64,000 bases of DNA from an uncultured Subdoligranulum sp. (GCA_945830575.1 CALZZE010000010.1:26339-90338), one strand, 5' to 3'; numbered from the stretch's first letter, positions 17,797-26,799 are shown. The notes: generated by a model from the letters alone, not told the origin. Made by a program: numbers and translations.

Positions 17797-18644
17797 GAAT
17801 GTTCCTTTTCCAACGTGGCGGCGTATTTGCTGGGCGGAATGCCCTTTACCTTCTTAAATACCCGCGAGAAATAAAACTGGTCAAAAAAGCCCACCGAGAC
17901 CGCAATCTCTGCGATGGACAGATTGGTGCTTTTCAGAAGGCTGCACGCCTCGGAAATGCGGTAGTTCGTCAGATAATCAATGGGGCTTTGGCCCACATTG
18001 CTCATAAACACCCGGTACAGGTGGCTGCGGCTGACGCCCACCGCCTTGGCAATGTCGTCCACCGAAATGTCGTGGGAATAGTTGAACTGGATGTACTTGA
18101 TGGCCGCCAGCACGTACTGGCTGGAGGAGGAGCCGGGGCTGGGCATGATGTCCCGCGCCTCCTTCATCAGGTGGGCCATGAAGATATACAGATAGCCGGT
18201 CATCAGAGCCTCGCACTGAGGCTCCGGCCCCCGGGATTCGTATATTTTGAACAGCGCGTCCCGGATCATCTGCGGATCCTTGCAGCGGTGCACCGGCCGC
18301 GCATCGGTGAAGGGAGCCGCCTGTACCAGCTTGTTGGCGCAGGCCCCGTTGAAGCCCACCCAGTAATACTCCCACGGGTCGGTCTCATCCGCCGCGTAGG
18401 TGATGAGCTGGTTGGGCTTGGCCAGAAACAGATCGCCCGGCTGAAGCGGGAAGGACACCCCGCCCACCTGATACAGCCCCCGCCCGGCCACCACCAGATG
18501 GATGAGGTAATGGTCCCGCACACCGGGCCCCCAGGTGTAGCCCGGCTGGCAGCATTCATGACCGCAGTTAAAGATGGAAAGCTCCACATTATCGGTGTAG
18601 CTTTGCTTGTAGCTCTGTTTGGAAATGGTCTCGGTGTTTTCCAT
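17793..18644 (-). CDS. AraC family transcriptional regulator
   Basis: A 283-residue regulator with an N-terminal cupin sensor (DHYLIHLVVAGRG, FPLQPGDLFLAKPNQL) and two C-terminal helix-turn-helix units (about 185-283; ISVDDIAKAVGVSRSHLYRVF and LSIAEIAVSVGFFDQFYFSRVFKK). It is divergent from galK with a 215-bp gap, so it probably controls galK in response to a galactoside; this is inferred from position. It is co-transcribed with rlmD. Confidence 0.9.
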   Translation of the reverse strand: MENTETISKQSYKQSYTDNVELSIFNCGHECCQPGYTWGPGVRDHYLIHLVVAGRGLYQVGGVSFPLQPGDLFLAKPNQLITYAADETDPWEYYWVGFNGACANKLVQAAPFTDARPVHRCKDPQMIRDALFKIYESRGPEPQCEALMTGYLYIFMAHLMKEARDIMPSPGSSSSQYVLAAIKYIQFNYSHDISVDDIAKAVGVSRSHLYRVFMSNVGQSPIDYLTNYRISEACSLLKSTNLSIAEIAVSVGFFDQFYFSRVFKKVKGIPPSKYAATLEKEHS

Positions 18645-18733
18645 GCGAAACTCCTTGATACGGCAAATTGAAGAACTACCGGTATTATAACAAGAAATTC
18701 ATCAAAAGTCCATAAAAGCGCGGAAAAAAAGTG

Positions 18734-18761
18734 TTTACTTCCTGCAAAAATTTGTTATACT
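18734..18761 (+). promoter_or_regulatory. Predicted promoter of galK
   Basis: TTTACT (18734-18739), 16-bp spacer, TATACT (18756-18761). On the opposite strand a TATAAT lies at about 18683-18688 for the AraC gene. The space between is the likely regulator-binding region, though I see no clear repeat. Confidence 0.5.
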
Positions 18762-18859
18762 GAAAGTAACGAAAACCGCATGGTCGCGCGGTTCGTCATA
18801 ACTGCCAAAAGAAGTGCGGTTTATTTGTGCATGATTACATAAGAAAGGTGAATGGAACG

Positions 18860-20167
18860 ATGGCAACCACAATGCAGCTGAAAAAGCAGATTCAGGAAGG
18901 CGTGTATGACGCCGCATTTTCCGCCCTGTACGGGTCGGATCCCGCCACGCTGGCAGCCCAGCGGGAGCGGTACAGCACTCTGGTGGACCGGTTCGCGGAG
19001 GAGTACGGCGCTGACCGGGAAGTGCGTCTGTATTCCGCCCCTGGCCGCACCGAGATCGGCGGCAACCACACCGACCACAACAACGGCGTGGTGATGGCCG
19101 CCGCCGTCAATCTGGACGTTGTGGCCGTGGTGTCCCCCAACGAGGACAACGTGGTGCGGGTCAAGTCCTACGGCTTTGACAAGATCGACGATGTGGACCT
19201 GAGCATCCTGACTCCCCAGAAACGCGAGATGGAACATTCCGCGGGCCTCATCCGCGGCGTGGCGGCCGGCTTTGTGGAGGCCGGCGGCAAGGTGGGCGGC
19301 TTTGACGCCTACACCACCAGCGACGTGCTGCGCGGCTCCGGCCTGTCCAGCTCGGCGGCGTTCGAGGTGTGCATGGGCGCGATCTTCCGCGGCGAGTACA
19401 ATGATAATGACATGGAGAAATTCTCTCAGGTCAAGATCGCCCAGATCGGCCAGTACGCCGAGAACGTGTTCTTCGGCAAGCCCTGCGGCCTGATGGACCA
19501 GACCGCCTGCGCCGTGGGCAGCGCCATCACCATCGACTTCAAGGACCCGGCGAACCCGGTGGTGGGCACCGCCAAGTTCGATCTGGCCACCCACAATTTT
19601 GCGCTGTGCATCAGCGATACCAAGGGCAGCCATGCCGACCTGACCGATGACTACGCCGCCATCCGCCGTGAGATGGAGAGCGTGGCGGAGCAGTTCGGCA
19701 AGCCGGTGCTGCGCGAGGTGGACGAGCAGGAATTCCTGAAAGCCATTCCGACCCTGCGCCGCAAGGTGGGCGACCGCGCCGTTGTGCGCGCCATCCACTT
19801 CTACAATGACTGCCGCCGTGCCGCCGACCTGTGCGCCGCCATCCGGGATGACCGGTTTGAGGAGTTCCTCCAGCTGGTCATTGAGGGCGGTCATTCCAGC
19901 TTTGAGTTTAACCAGAACGCCTACTCCATCAAGAACCCGCAGGAGCAGGGCGTGCCTCTGGCGCTGGCCATCAGCCAGAAGGTGCTAAAAGGTCGTGGCG
20001 CATGGCGTTTGCAGGGCGGCGGTTTCGCCGGCACCATTCAGGCGTTCGTGCCCATGGATCTGCTGGAGGAGTACCGCGCCGCCATCGACGCTCTGTTTGG
20101 TGAGGGCAGCTGCCATGTGCTCAGCGTGCGCAACTACGGCGCCGTGCCTGTGACTCCCGACATGTAA
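18860..20167 (+). CDS. galK: Galactokinase
   Basis: GHMP-family kinase that phosphorylates galactose at C1, the first Leloir step feeding galT. The 435 residues show the galactokinase signature GRTEIGGNHTDHNNG, the ATP loop GSGLSSSAAFEV, and the third motif GGGFAGTIQAF. The ATG at 18860 follows GAAAGG; the in-frame ATG at 18827 would lie upstream of that site. A strong hairpin follows, so it is a single-gene unit. Confidence 0.95.
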   Translation: MATTMQLKKQIQEGVYDAAFSALYGSDPATLAAQRERYSTLVDRFAEEYGADREVRLYSAPGRTEIGGNHTDHNNGVVMAAAVNLDVVAVVSPNEDNVVRVKSYGFDKIDDVDLSILTPQKREMEHSAGLIRGVAAGFVEAGGKVGGFDAYTTSDVLRGSGLSSSAAFEVCMGAIFRGEYNDNDMEKFSQVKIAQIGQYAENVFFGKPCGLMDQTACAVGSAITIDFKDPANPVVGTAKFDLATHNFALCISDTKGSHADLTDDYAAIRREMESVAEQFGKPVLREVDEQEFLKAIPTLRRKVGDRAVVRAIHFYNDCRRAADLCAAIRDDRFEEFLQLVIEGGHSSFEFNQNAYSIKNPQEQGVPLALAISQKVLKGRGAWRLQGGGFAGTIQAFVPMDLLEEYRAAIDALFGEGSCHVLSVRNYGAVPVTPDM

Positions 20168-20184
20168 TTGCTTATCAAAATCAG

Positions 20185-20222
20185 AACCGCCGCCCCGGTC
20201 CAAACGCCGGGGCGGCGGTTTT
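20185..20222. terminator. Bidirectional terminator between galK and coaX
   Basis: A perfect 14-bp stem (20185-20198 with 20207-20220), 8-base loop, then TTTT on the plus strand. It touches the coaX stop codon, so it can serve both convergent genes. Confidence 0.85.
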
Positions 20223-20986
20223 CAGTGATTTTTCTCGTATAACAAAGCCAGACCTTTTAGTAATAAATCGCCGTCACATACCACCTCGCGGCGGCAGCAG
20301 GGGGTGATGCAGGGGGCCAGCCCGCCGGTGGCCACCACCGTCAGCGGCTTGCCAAGCTCAGCCTCCACCCGGTCGGCCAGCCCGTCCAGCATGGCGGCGG
20401 TGCCGAAAATCGCGCCGTTGTTCAGGCACTCCACCGTGTTGCGGCCCACCAGATGGGCCGGCGGCTCCGGCGAGATGGGCGGCAGCTGCGCCGTGCCCGC
20501 GCTGATGGCCCGCAGACTGGTCTGCACGCCGGGAACGATGAACCCGCCCAGAAACACACCGCCCTCCCCGATGACGTTGTAGGTGGTGGCGGTGCCCAGG
20601 TCCACCGTCAGGCAGGGCAGGGGATACAGCGCCGCTGCGGCGGCCGCGTCCGCGATGCGGTCCCGCCCCACGCGGGCCGGCTCCGTCACCGCAAAGGTCA
20701 GGCCGGTGTCCAGCTCGTGACTTACCACCAGCGCCTCCCGCCCGGTCAGGCGCTGGCAGGCGTCCGCCAGCGTGGCGGTCAGCCCCGGCACCACACTGCA
20801 CACAATGACCCCCTCGCATCCCGATGGGGTCACGCCGAGACGCTCCAGCAAAAAGCGCAGCTCGGCGGCGTATTCGTCCCGGGTGCAGCGGGGACGGGTC
20901 ACCATGCGGGTGGTAAAGCGTACGGTGCGCCCTTCCAGCCCACCGATGCAGATGTTGGAATTGCCAATGTCCACAGCAAGTACCAT
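20222..20986 (-). CDS. coaX: Type III pantothenate kinase
   Basis: First committed step of coenzyme A synthesis. The 254 residues show the ASKHA fold marks of CoaX: MVLAVDIGNSNI at the start (phosphate 1), GRDRIADAAAA, LTVDLGTATTYNVI (phosphate 2) and the PGVQTSLRAISAGTAQLP segment. It is divergent from coaBC, the next steps of the same pathway, with adjoining promoters. Confidence 0.95.
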   Translation of the reverse strand: MVLAVDIGNSNICIGGLEGRTVRFTTRMVTRPRCTRDEYAAELRFLLERLGVTPSGCEGVIVCSVVPGLTATLADACQRLTGREALVVSHELDTGLTFAVTEPARVGRDRIADAAAAAALYPLPCLTVDLGTATTYNVIGEGGVFLGGFIVPGVQTSLRAISAGTAQLPPISPEPPAHLVGRNTVECLNNGAIFGTAAMLDGLADRVEAELGKPLTVVATGGLAPCITPCCRREVVCDGDLLLKGLALLYEKNH

Positions 20987-21015
20987 AGTGTGTCCTCACA
21001 TTGTTGTTTTGACCC

Positions 21016-21044
21016 ATTATACCACCTGAAACAGCAAATTACAA
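21016..21044 (-). promoter_or_regulatory. Promoter of coaX
   Basis: Minus-strand TTGTAA (21039-21044), 17-bp spacer, TATAAT (21016-21021). Its -35 box is only 2 bp from that of coaBC. Confidence 0.65.
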
Positions 21045-21046
21045 CA

Positions 21047-21075
21047 TTGACGCGGGCACGCCGAACCGGTATAAT
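21047..21075 (+). promoter_or_regulatory. Promoter of coaBC
   Basis: TTGACG (21047-21052), 17-bp spacer, TATAAT (21070-21075), giving a leader of about 13 bases before the ATG at 21095. Confidence 0.75.
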
Positions 21076-21094
21076 GAAACACGAGGTGAAAACT

Positions 21095-22309
21095 ATGAAT
21101 CTGACCGGAAAAACCGTTGTGCTGGGTATCACCGGCGGCATTGCAGCCTACAAAATGCCCAATGTGGCCCACGCGCTGGTAAAAATGGGGGCGGATGTGC
21201 ATGTGCTGATGACGAAAAACGCCACCCAGTTCATCACCCCGCTGGTATTTGAAACGCTGACAAACCGGCGCTGCATCGTGGATACCTTTGACCGCAACTT
21301 CCAGTACGATGTGGCGCATATTTCGCTGGCCAACGCGGCGGATGCGCTGCTCATCGCCCCGGCCACCGCCAACGTGCTGGCCAAGCTGGCCCACGGGCTG
21401 GCGGATGATATGCTCACCACCGTCACGCTGGCGGCCACCTGCCCCAAGCTGGTGGCACCTGCCATGAACACCCACATGCTGGAAAATCCCATCACGCAGG
21501 ACAATCTGAAAACGCTGGCGGGCTACGGGTTCACCGTCATTCCCTCTGGTTCCGGGATGCTGGCCTGCGGCGATGTGGGCAGCGGCCGCCTGCCGGAGGA
21601 ATCCGTGCTGGTGGATTATGTGGTACGGGCGCTGGCAGGACCCAAGGATTTGACCGGCAGACGGGTGGTGGTCTCGGCGGGGGCCACGCAGGAGCCGATG
21701 GACCCGGTGCGGTATATCACCAACCACTCCACGGGGAAAATGGGTTACGCGGTGGCCCGGGCCTGTATGCTGCGGGGTGCGGACGTCACGCTGCTCACCG
21801 CCAATACGGGGCTGCCCCCGGTGCCTTTTGTGAAAACGGTGCCCTTCACCACCGCCGCCGACCTGTTTGAGGCAGTCAAAACCCATGCGGTGGAGCATCC
21901 CGCCGACGCGCTGGTGATGGCCGCCGCCGTGGCGGATTACCGCCCCGTCACCGTGGCCGGGGACAAGATGAAAAAGAAGGACGGCGACCTGACGCTGCCG
22001 CTGGAGCGCACACAGGATATCCTTGGCTGGGTGGGAGAGCACAAGCCGGAGGGACTTTTCGTTTGTGGATTTTCCATGGAGACCCGCGACCTTGTTGAGA
22101 ATTCCGCCGCCAAGCTGCGCAAAAAGAAGATGGACCTCATCGTTGCAAACAACCTGAAGGTGCCCGGCGCGGGCTTTGGGGTGGATACCAATGTGGTGAC
22201 GCTCATTGATGGGCAGGGGATGCAGGAACTGCCCCTGCAAAGCAAGGACGCGGTGGCCATGCACATTGCTGACCGCATTGCCGGCGCATTGCACAAAAAT
22301 AATTCGTGA
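21095..22309 (+). CDS. coaBC: Bifunctional phosphopantothenoylcysteine decarboxylase / phosphopantothenate--cysteine ligase
   Basis: Two steps of coenzyme A synthesis in one 404-residue protein. The N-terminal CoaC part (flavin decarboxylase) runs to about residue 185 with GITGGIAAYK, the PAMNTHM substrate motif and the GMLACGDVGSGRLPE flap carrying the catalytic Cys. The C-terminal CoaB part has VVVSAGATQEPMDPVRYITNHSTGKMG and the DYRP...KMKKKDG stretch. The ATG at 21095 follows GAGGTG and sits right behind the promoter. Confidence 0.96.
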   Translation: MNLTGKTVVLGITGGIAAYKMPNVAHALVKMGADVHVLMTKNATQFITPLVFETLTNRRCIVDTFDRNFQYDVAHISLANAADALLIAPATANVLAKLAHGLADDMLTTVTLAATCPKLVAPAMNTHMLENPITQDNLKTLAGYGFTVIPSGSGMLACGDVGSGRLPEESVLVDYVVRALAGPKDLTGRRVVVSAGATQEPMDPVRYITNHSTGKMGYAVARACMLRGADVTLLTANTGLPPVPFVKTVPFTTAADLFEAVKTHAVEHPADALVMAAAVADYRPVTVAGDKMKKKDGDLTLPLERTQDILGWVGEHKPEGLFVCGFSMETRDLVENSAAKLRKKKMDLIVANNLKVPGAGFGVDTNVVTLIDGQGMQELPLQSKDAVAMHIADRIAGALHKNNS

Positions 22310-22317
22310 TTTTTGGC

Positions 22318-22348
22318 GCCCGCCCCGCGAGAAGTTCGCGGGGCGGGC
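22318..22348 (+). terminator. Hairpin after coaBC
   Basis: A perfect 13-bp GC-rich stem (22318-22330 with 22336-22348) and a 5-base loop. No T tract follows, and the next promoter starts 2 bp later, so it may mainly insulate the two units. Confidence 0.6.
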
Positions 22349-22349
22349 C

Positions 22350-22403
22350 TTGACAGCTATATTCTACAAGTGTAGAATATAGCCAAGTTCTACAAACGTA
22401 GAA
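22350..22403 (+). promoter_or_regulatory. Promoter and twin operators of the blaR1-blaI pair
   Basis: TTGACA (22350-22355), 17-bp spacer, TAGAAT (22373-22378). A perfect 11-bp-arm palindrome (22358-22381, core TTCTAC-AAGT-GTAGAA) covers the spacer and -10 box. A second copy, TTCTAC-AAAC-GTAGAA, lies at 22388-22403, centres 26 bp apart, and ends in the ribosome site. The TACA-N2-TGTA core is that of BlaI/MecI operators, so the repressor downstream probably binds here. Confidence 0.8.
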
Positions 22404-22415
22404 GGAGAGAAGCGT

Positions 22416-24401
22416 ATGAAAGTGTTTCTGGACTGGCTGGCTCCCGCCGGGGTGCAGTCGCTGTTTGTCAGCTGGGCCGTGCAGGGGGCATTGCTGGGGC
22501 TTTGCGTGCTGGCAGGGCTGGCTGTGTCCGGCAGGGTGCGGAAAGCCTTCGGCTTTGGCTGGCTGTGCCGGCAATGGCTTTTGATGGCGCTGCTGTTTCT
22601 GGTGCCTGTTCAGCAGGCGGCGCAGATGCTTTCCGCCACCGCGCTGGAACCGCTTTTCATCATTCTCCGCCATGGGCGTTCCTCCGCCGTGACGGTCACG
22701 GTGCCGCCGCAGCTCACCCATTCGGTTTCCATCGGCTCCGGGGCCGCCGCGCAGACCGTCATTCCGCAGACGGCGCCCGTTCATGCGGCGGTGCTGCCCA
22801 GCCCGCTGCAATGGGGGACGGCGCTGTGGCTGTGCGGTCTGGCGCTGGTGCTGGCGTGGAACCTGACGTCCTATTGCGTGTGGCGGCACAGGGCGCTGCG
22901 CAATGCCGCCCCGCCGGATGCGGGCTGGCTCTGCGAAGGCATGACTGTCCTTGCCACGCCCGCGGTGCAGGGGCCGGTGCTGGCGGGAATGTTCCGTCCG
23001 GTGCTGCTGGTGCCGCCCGGTCCCGCCCCGGCGGGAGCCGCTTACATGCTGGCCCATGAACAGGCCCATCTGCGCCGCCATGATGTGGCCTTCAAGCTGA
23101 TGCTGATGCTGGTGTGCGCGGTGCACTGGTACAATCCGGCGGTCTGGCTGCTGCAAAGCCGTGCCTCCCGCGACATCGAGGCCGCCTGTGACGCTGCCGT
23201 GCTGCAGAACCAGTCCAACGACTACCGCGCCGCCTATGCGGACGCGCTGCTGGAGGCGGTGCGCCAGAGCCGCGGCCCGGTGCTGACCAGCTGCTTTGCT
23301 CTGAACAAACACCAGCTCAAGGCGCGGCTTGCGGCGCTGTGGGACACGGAACCCAAGCTGAGGGGGCGGCTGAATCTGGCGCTGGTGGGATACATCTGTC
23401 TTTCCCTCTGTTTGCTGGTGGCCTGCCAGACGCAGGCAGATTCGGAACCCACCGAGGAGGAGCTGAAAAGCAGCGCCCTCATGCTGGCCATGGAGCCTGT
23501 GCAGGTGCCGCAGGACGCGGAACCGGAACAACTGGCGATTCTGGCCGCCGCGCAGTTTGTGCGGGAACCTCTTGTGAACAATATCCGCAGCGACACGGAG
23601 CACACCATGGGGATGTATCAGGATTATCCGGGCATGGTCAGCCAGCTGGCGGACCCGGACGGGGAAATCGCGGAGATGCTGGATTCTTCCACGCTGCTGG
23701 TGGACACTCCCGAAGGCTACAAGACCATCCGGGAATGTCTCGCCATGCCGGGGTATTATCTGGTCAAGGTCAGCTATACCATCTACTACACGCCGGAGAC
23801 CCTGTATCTTGGCCCCCAGTACAGCGACGGTGCCAGCCGGAAATATATTCTGGTCTGCGTAAACGGGGAGCAGCCTGCCTGTCTGGACTTTGCACCGCCC
23901 TCTTCCGATGACAGCGCGCCCACGGAACCCACCCAGACCTCTGAGGCCAAAGCGCTGCGGTTATCCACGCGACAATACCTGATGCTGGAGCATCAGACTA
24001 AAGCGTTGTACCGCGCCGGAATCGGGAACTTCACCAGCCCCAAAGACTGGACGGATGCGGAGCTGACCCGGTATCTGTACTATCGCAGCCGGGATTATCT
24101 GGGAGACTGCGACCAAATGGCCGCTAACCTGATGCTGACGGTGGACTTTACCGCAGAAGATGACTGGTCACACAACGCCCGGTTCCTGTCACTGGAGTGG
24201 AGCGGTGTGGAGCAAACGGTCTGGGCGCAGTGCAACAGCGAACCATGGCCCGAGCCGCAGTCCATCCGGTACACCGCCAACGGTGACGGCACCATCACCG
24301 CGCAGACCGACCGGGCGCGGTATACCTTCCGGGTCTACAACGGCGGCGGCATCGACTGGTCGGCCCGCACATACTGCATCGGAGGGGAGGCCGTCTCATG
24401 A
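22416..24401 (+). CDS. BlaR1-type M56 family membrane metallopeptidase (sensor)
   Basis: A signal-transducing membrane protease of 661 residues. About four membrane helices occupy residues 10-150 and 310-335; the cytosolic zinc motif is HEQAH (214-218), followed by ACDAAVL with the usual metal ligand region. The external C-terminal part (about 340-661) is not a penicillin-binding domain: I find no SxxK/SxN/KTG set. So it senses something other than, or not directly, a beta-lactam. It overlaps blaI by 4 bases. The family acts by cleaving or displacing the BlaI repressor. Confidence 0.88.
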   Translation: MKVFLDWLAPAGVQSLFVSWAVQGALLGLCVLAGLAVSGRVRKAFGFGWLCRQWLLMALLFLVPVQQAAQMLSATALEPLFIILRHGRSSAVTVTVPPQLTHSVSIGSGAAAQTVIPQTAPVHAAVLPSPLQWGTALWLCGLALVLAWNLTSYCVWRHRALRNAAPPDAGWLCEGMTVLATPAVQGPVLAGMFRPVLLVPPGPAPAGAAYMLAHEQAHLRRHDVAFKLMLMLVCAVHWYNPAVWLLQSRASRDIEAACDAAVLQNQSNDYRAAYADALLEAVRQSRGPVLTSCFALNKHQLKARLAALWDTEPKLRGRLNLALVGYICLSLCLLVACQTQADSEPTEEELKSSALMLAMEPVQVPQDAEPEQLAILAAAQFVREPLVNNIRSDTEHTMGMYQDYPGMVSQLADPDGEIAEMLDSSTLLVDTPEGYKTIRECLAMPGYYLVKVSYTIYYTPETLYLGPQYSDGASRKYILVCVNGEQPACLDFAPPSSDDSAPTEPTQTSEAKALRLSTRQYLMLEHQTKALYRAGIGNFTSPKDWTDAELTRYLYYRSRDYLGDCDQMAANLMLTVDFTAEDDWSHNARFLSLEWSGVEQTVWAQCNSEPWPEPQSIRYTANGDGTITAQTDRARYTFRVYNGGGIDWSARTYCIGGEAVS

Positions 24402-24784
24402 ATCAGATTGCACGCCTGCCCGACGCGGAACTGGAGGTGATGAACGCCCTCTGGGCCGCCGGAGAACCCCTGACCCGCCCGGAACTGGAACAGCGCCTTG
24501 CCCACAAGGGCTGGGCGGCCACCACATTGCTGGCGCTGCTGACCCGTCTGGAGGAAAAGGGCTTTGTGACCCGGCACAAGCAGGGCCGCGGCTACCTGTA
24601 CGCGGCGTCGGTGCCCCGCAGGGAATACGCCAAAACCGAGGGCCGCACGGCGCTGGGGCGGATGTTCGGTGGCAGCGCCAAAAACCTGGTGGCGGCGCTG
24701 GCGGAGACAGACGCTCTTACTGACGCGGACATTGACGAACTGAGCGACTATCTGGAACAGCTCAAACGGCGGCACCAAACATAA
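24398..24784 (+). CDS. BlaI/MecI family repressor
   Basis: A 128-residue winged-helix repressor: LPDAELEVMNALWAAGEPLT, then the recognition part WAATTLLALLTRLEEKGFV and the wing KQGRGYLYAAS, followed by a C-terminal dimerisation helix. Expected to bind the two palindromes at 22358-22403 and so control its own operon. There is no beta-lactamase or PBP gene next to it. The gene is coupled to the M56 sensor by an ATGA overlap. Confidence 0.92.
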   Translation: MNQIARLPDAELEVMNALWAAGEPLTRPELEQRLAHKGWAATTLLALLTRLEEKGFVTRHKQGRGYLYAASVPRREYAKTEGRTALGRMFGGSAKNLVAALAETDALTDADIDELSDYLEQLKRRHQT

Positions 24785-24802
24785 ATCTTCATCCCTTTTC
24801 AT

Positions 24803-24824
24803 AAAATGGGTTGTACCATTTTTT
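24803..24824 (+). terminator. Weak terminator after the blaI-type gene
   Basis: AAAATGG (24803-24809) pairs with CCATTTT (24816-24822), followed by more T. The stem is short (7 bp), and asnB starts 15 bp further, so read-through is possible. Confidence 0.4.
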
Positions 24825-24838
24825 GAGGAGGGATTTTT

Positions 24839-26680
24839 ATGTGCGGCATAGCCGGACAGATCGCACGGGACCCCGAGACCATCCGTGCCCATTATCACCA
24901 TTACTGCGCCATGCAGCAAAGCCTTGCCCGGCGGGGTCCGGATCAGCGGGGCCTGTACATCAGCGGGCAGGCGGCGCTCATCCATGCGCGGCTTGCGGTG
25001 GTGGATATCGAGGGCGGGCAGCAGCCCATGCTGCTGGAGTACAAAGAAGAACAGTACGCCCTTGTGTACAACGGCGAGCTGTACAACACCCCCGAGCTGC
25101 GGGCGGCGCTGGCGGCACGGGGACACCGCTTCACGGGGCACAGCGACACCGAGGTGCTGCTGCACGCCTACGCCGAGTGGGGCGAGTGCTGTGTGGAGCG
25201 TCTCAACGGCATCTTTGCCTTTGCGGTGTGGGCGGCCAAGGCAAAAACGCTGTTTCTGGCCCGAGACCGCTGCGGCGTCAAGCCGCTGTTTTTTGCGCAG
25301 GCGGAAAACAGTCTGATTTTCGGCAGCGAGCTGAAAACGCTGCTCTGTCACCCGGCGGTGCCGCCGCGGGTGGACAAAAACGGTCTGGCGGAGATTCTTC
25401 TGCTTGGCCCGGGCCGCATGCCGGGCAGCGGTGTGTTCCACAACGTGAAGGAACTGCTGCCCGGCCAGTGCGCCGTGTTTGAGCCGGACACCGGCCGCCT
25501 TACCACGCGGCTGTACTGGCAGCTCACCGACCATGAACACGGCGACAGCTTTCCCGCCACGGTGGCCCGGGTGCGGGATCTGGTGCTGGACGCCATCCAG
25601 CGGCAGCTGGTGGCGGATGTGCCGGTGGCGACCTTTTTGTCCGGCGGGCTGGATTCCAGCATCATCTCGGCGGTGGCGGACCGGCAGTTTGCCGCAAGGG
25701 GAGAGCAGCTGCAAACCTTTTCGGTGGGGTATCAGGACAACAAAAAATTCTTCCGCACCGGCAAATTCCAGCCGGGCGCCGACGCGCCGTACATCCGAAA
25801 AATGAACGAAAGCCTGCACGCCCACCATCACTGGATCACGCTGGATTCGCTGGCGCTGGTGCCGGCGCTGTACGAAGCGGTGAACGCCCGTGACCTGCCC
25901 GGCATGGCGGATGTGGATTCCTCCTTGCTGCTGTTCTGCCGCCAGATCAAGCCCCACGCCACGGTGGTGCTGTCCGGCGAATGCGCCGATGAGATTTTCG
26001 GCGGCTACCCGTGGTACCGGGACAAGGCCATCCGGGAGCGGGAGGGGTTCCCATGGGCGCAGAATACCGCCTACCGGGCGTCCTTTTTGCAGCCCGGCGT
26101 GCTGGGCGACATCGACCCCGCCCGATTCGTGGACGAACAATACCGCGAGACGCTGTCCCGAACCAGCATCCGCCCGGGTTTAAGTCCCTTGGAGCGCCGC
26201 CAGCGGCAGATGGTGTCGCTGAATTTCCACTGGTTCATGCAGACGCTGCTGGACCGCAAAGACCGCATGAGCATGTACAGCGGGCTGGAGGTGCGGGTGC
26301 CGTTCTGCGATTACCGTATTGCGGAGTATCTCTACGCCGTACCGTGGGAGTACAAGGACTACGGCGGGCAGGAGAAGGGACTGCTGCGGCAGGCCATGCG
26401 GGGCTTTTTGCCGCAGGAGGTTCTGTACCGCCGCAAAAGTCCCTATCCCAAGACATGGAACCCGGCGTATCTGGCGGCGGTGTCGGTGGAGCTGAAAAAA
26501 CTGCTGGCCGACCCGGAGGCCCCCGTGCTGCGCCTTGCCCGGCGGGAGGCACTGGAGGGCCTTTTGCACACCGATGACCCCCAGCCCTGGTACGGCCAGC
26601 TGATGACCACACCCCAGACCATTGCATGGTGGTTACAGGTCAACTACTGGATGAAAAAGTATCAGGTAGAGCTGGTCTGA
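24839..26680 (+). CDS. asnB: Asparagine synthase (glutamine-hydrolysing)
   Basis: Makes asparagine from aspartate, ATP and glutamine. The 613 residues begin MCGIAG, so Cys2 is the glutaminase nucleophile; the class II amidotransferase domain runs to about residue 210 (RRGPDQRG, YNGELYN, HSDTEVLLHAY). The synthetase domain has the ATP loop SGGLDSS (268-274) and SGECADEIFGGYPWY. A strong GAGGAGGG precedes the ATG. A good terminator follows. Confidence 0.95.
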   Translation: MCGIAGQIARDPETIRAHYHHYCAMQQSLARRGPDQRGLYISGQAALIHARLAVVDIEGGQQPMLLEYKEEQYALVYNGELYNTPELRAALAARGHRFTGHSDTEVLLHAYAEWGECCVERLNGIFAFAVWAAKAKTLFLARDRCGVKPLFFAQAENSLIFGSELKTLLCHPAVPPRVDKNGLAEILLLGPGRMPGSGVFHNVKELLPGQCAVFEPDTGRLTTRLYWQLTDHEHGDSFPATVARVRDLVLDAIQRQLVADVPVATFLSGGLDSSIISAVADRQFAARGEQLQTFSVGYQDNKKFFRTGKFQPGADAPYIRKMNESLHAHHHWITLDSLALVPALYEAVNARDLPGMADVDSSLLLFCRQIKPHATVVLSGECADEIFGGYPWYRDKAIREREGFPWAQNTAYRASFLQPGVLGDIDPARFVDEQYRETLSRTSIRPGLSPLERRQRQMVSLNFHWFMQTLLDRKDRMSMYSGLEVRVPFCDYRIAEYLYAVPWEYKDYGGQEKGLLRQAMRGFLPQEVLYRRKSPYPKTWNPAYLAAVSVELKKLLADPEAPVLRLARREALEGLLHTDDPQPWYGQLMTTPQTIAWWLQVNYWMKKYQVELV

Positions 26681-26685
26681 ATCTG

Positions 26686-26720
26686 AAAAGCGCTGATGCC
26701 GTGTGCGTCGGCGCTTTTTT
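26686..26720 (+). terminator. Intrinsic terminator of asnB
   Basis: A 14-bp stem (26686-26699 with 26705-26718, two G-U pairs) with a 5-base loop and a run of T, just after the asnB stop. Confidence 0.85.
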
Positions 26721-26793
26721 AGCGAACATTGTCTTTCACCGAATTGTCTTGGCATTTTCAAGGAATCTCCTCAAATTTTTCACAAATGCCGAC

Positions 26794-26799
26794 TATAAT
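26794..26799 (+). promoter_or_regulatory. -10 box for the ABC/GldG operon
   Basis: TATAAT at 26794-26799, 36 bp before the start codon. The -35 region (TCAAAT near 26771) is weak, so the promoter may need an activator. Confidence 0.45.
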
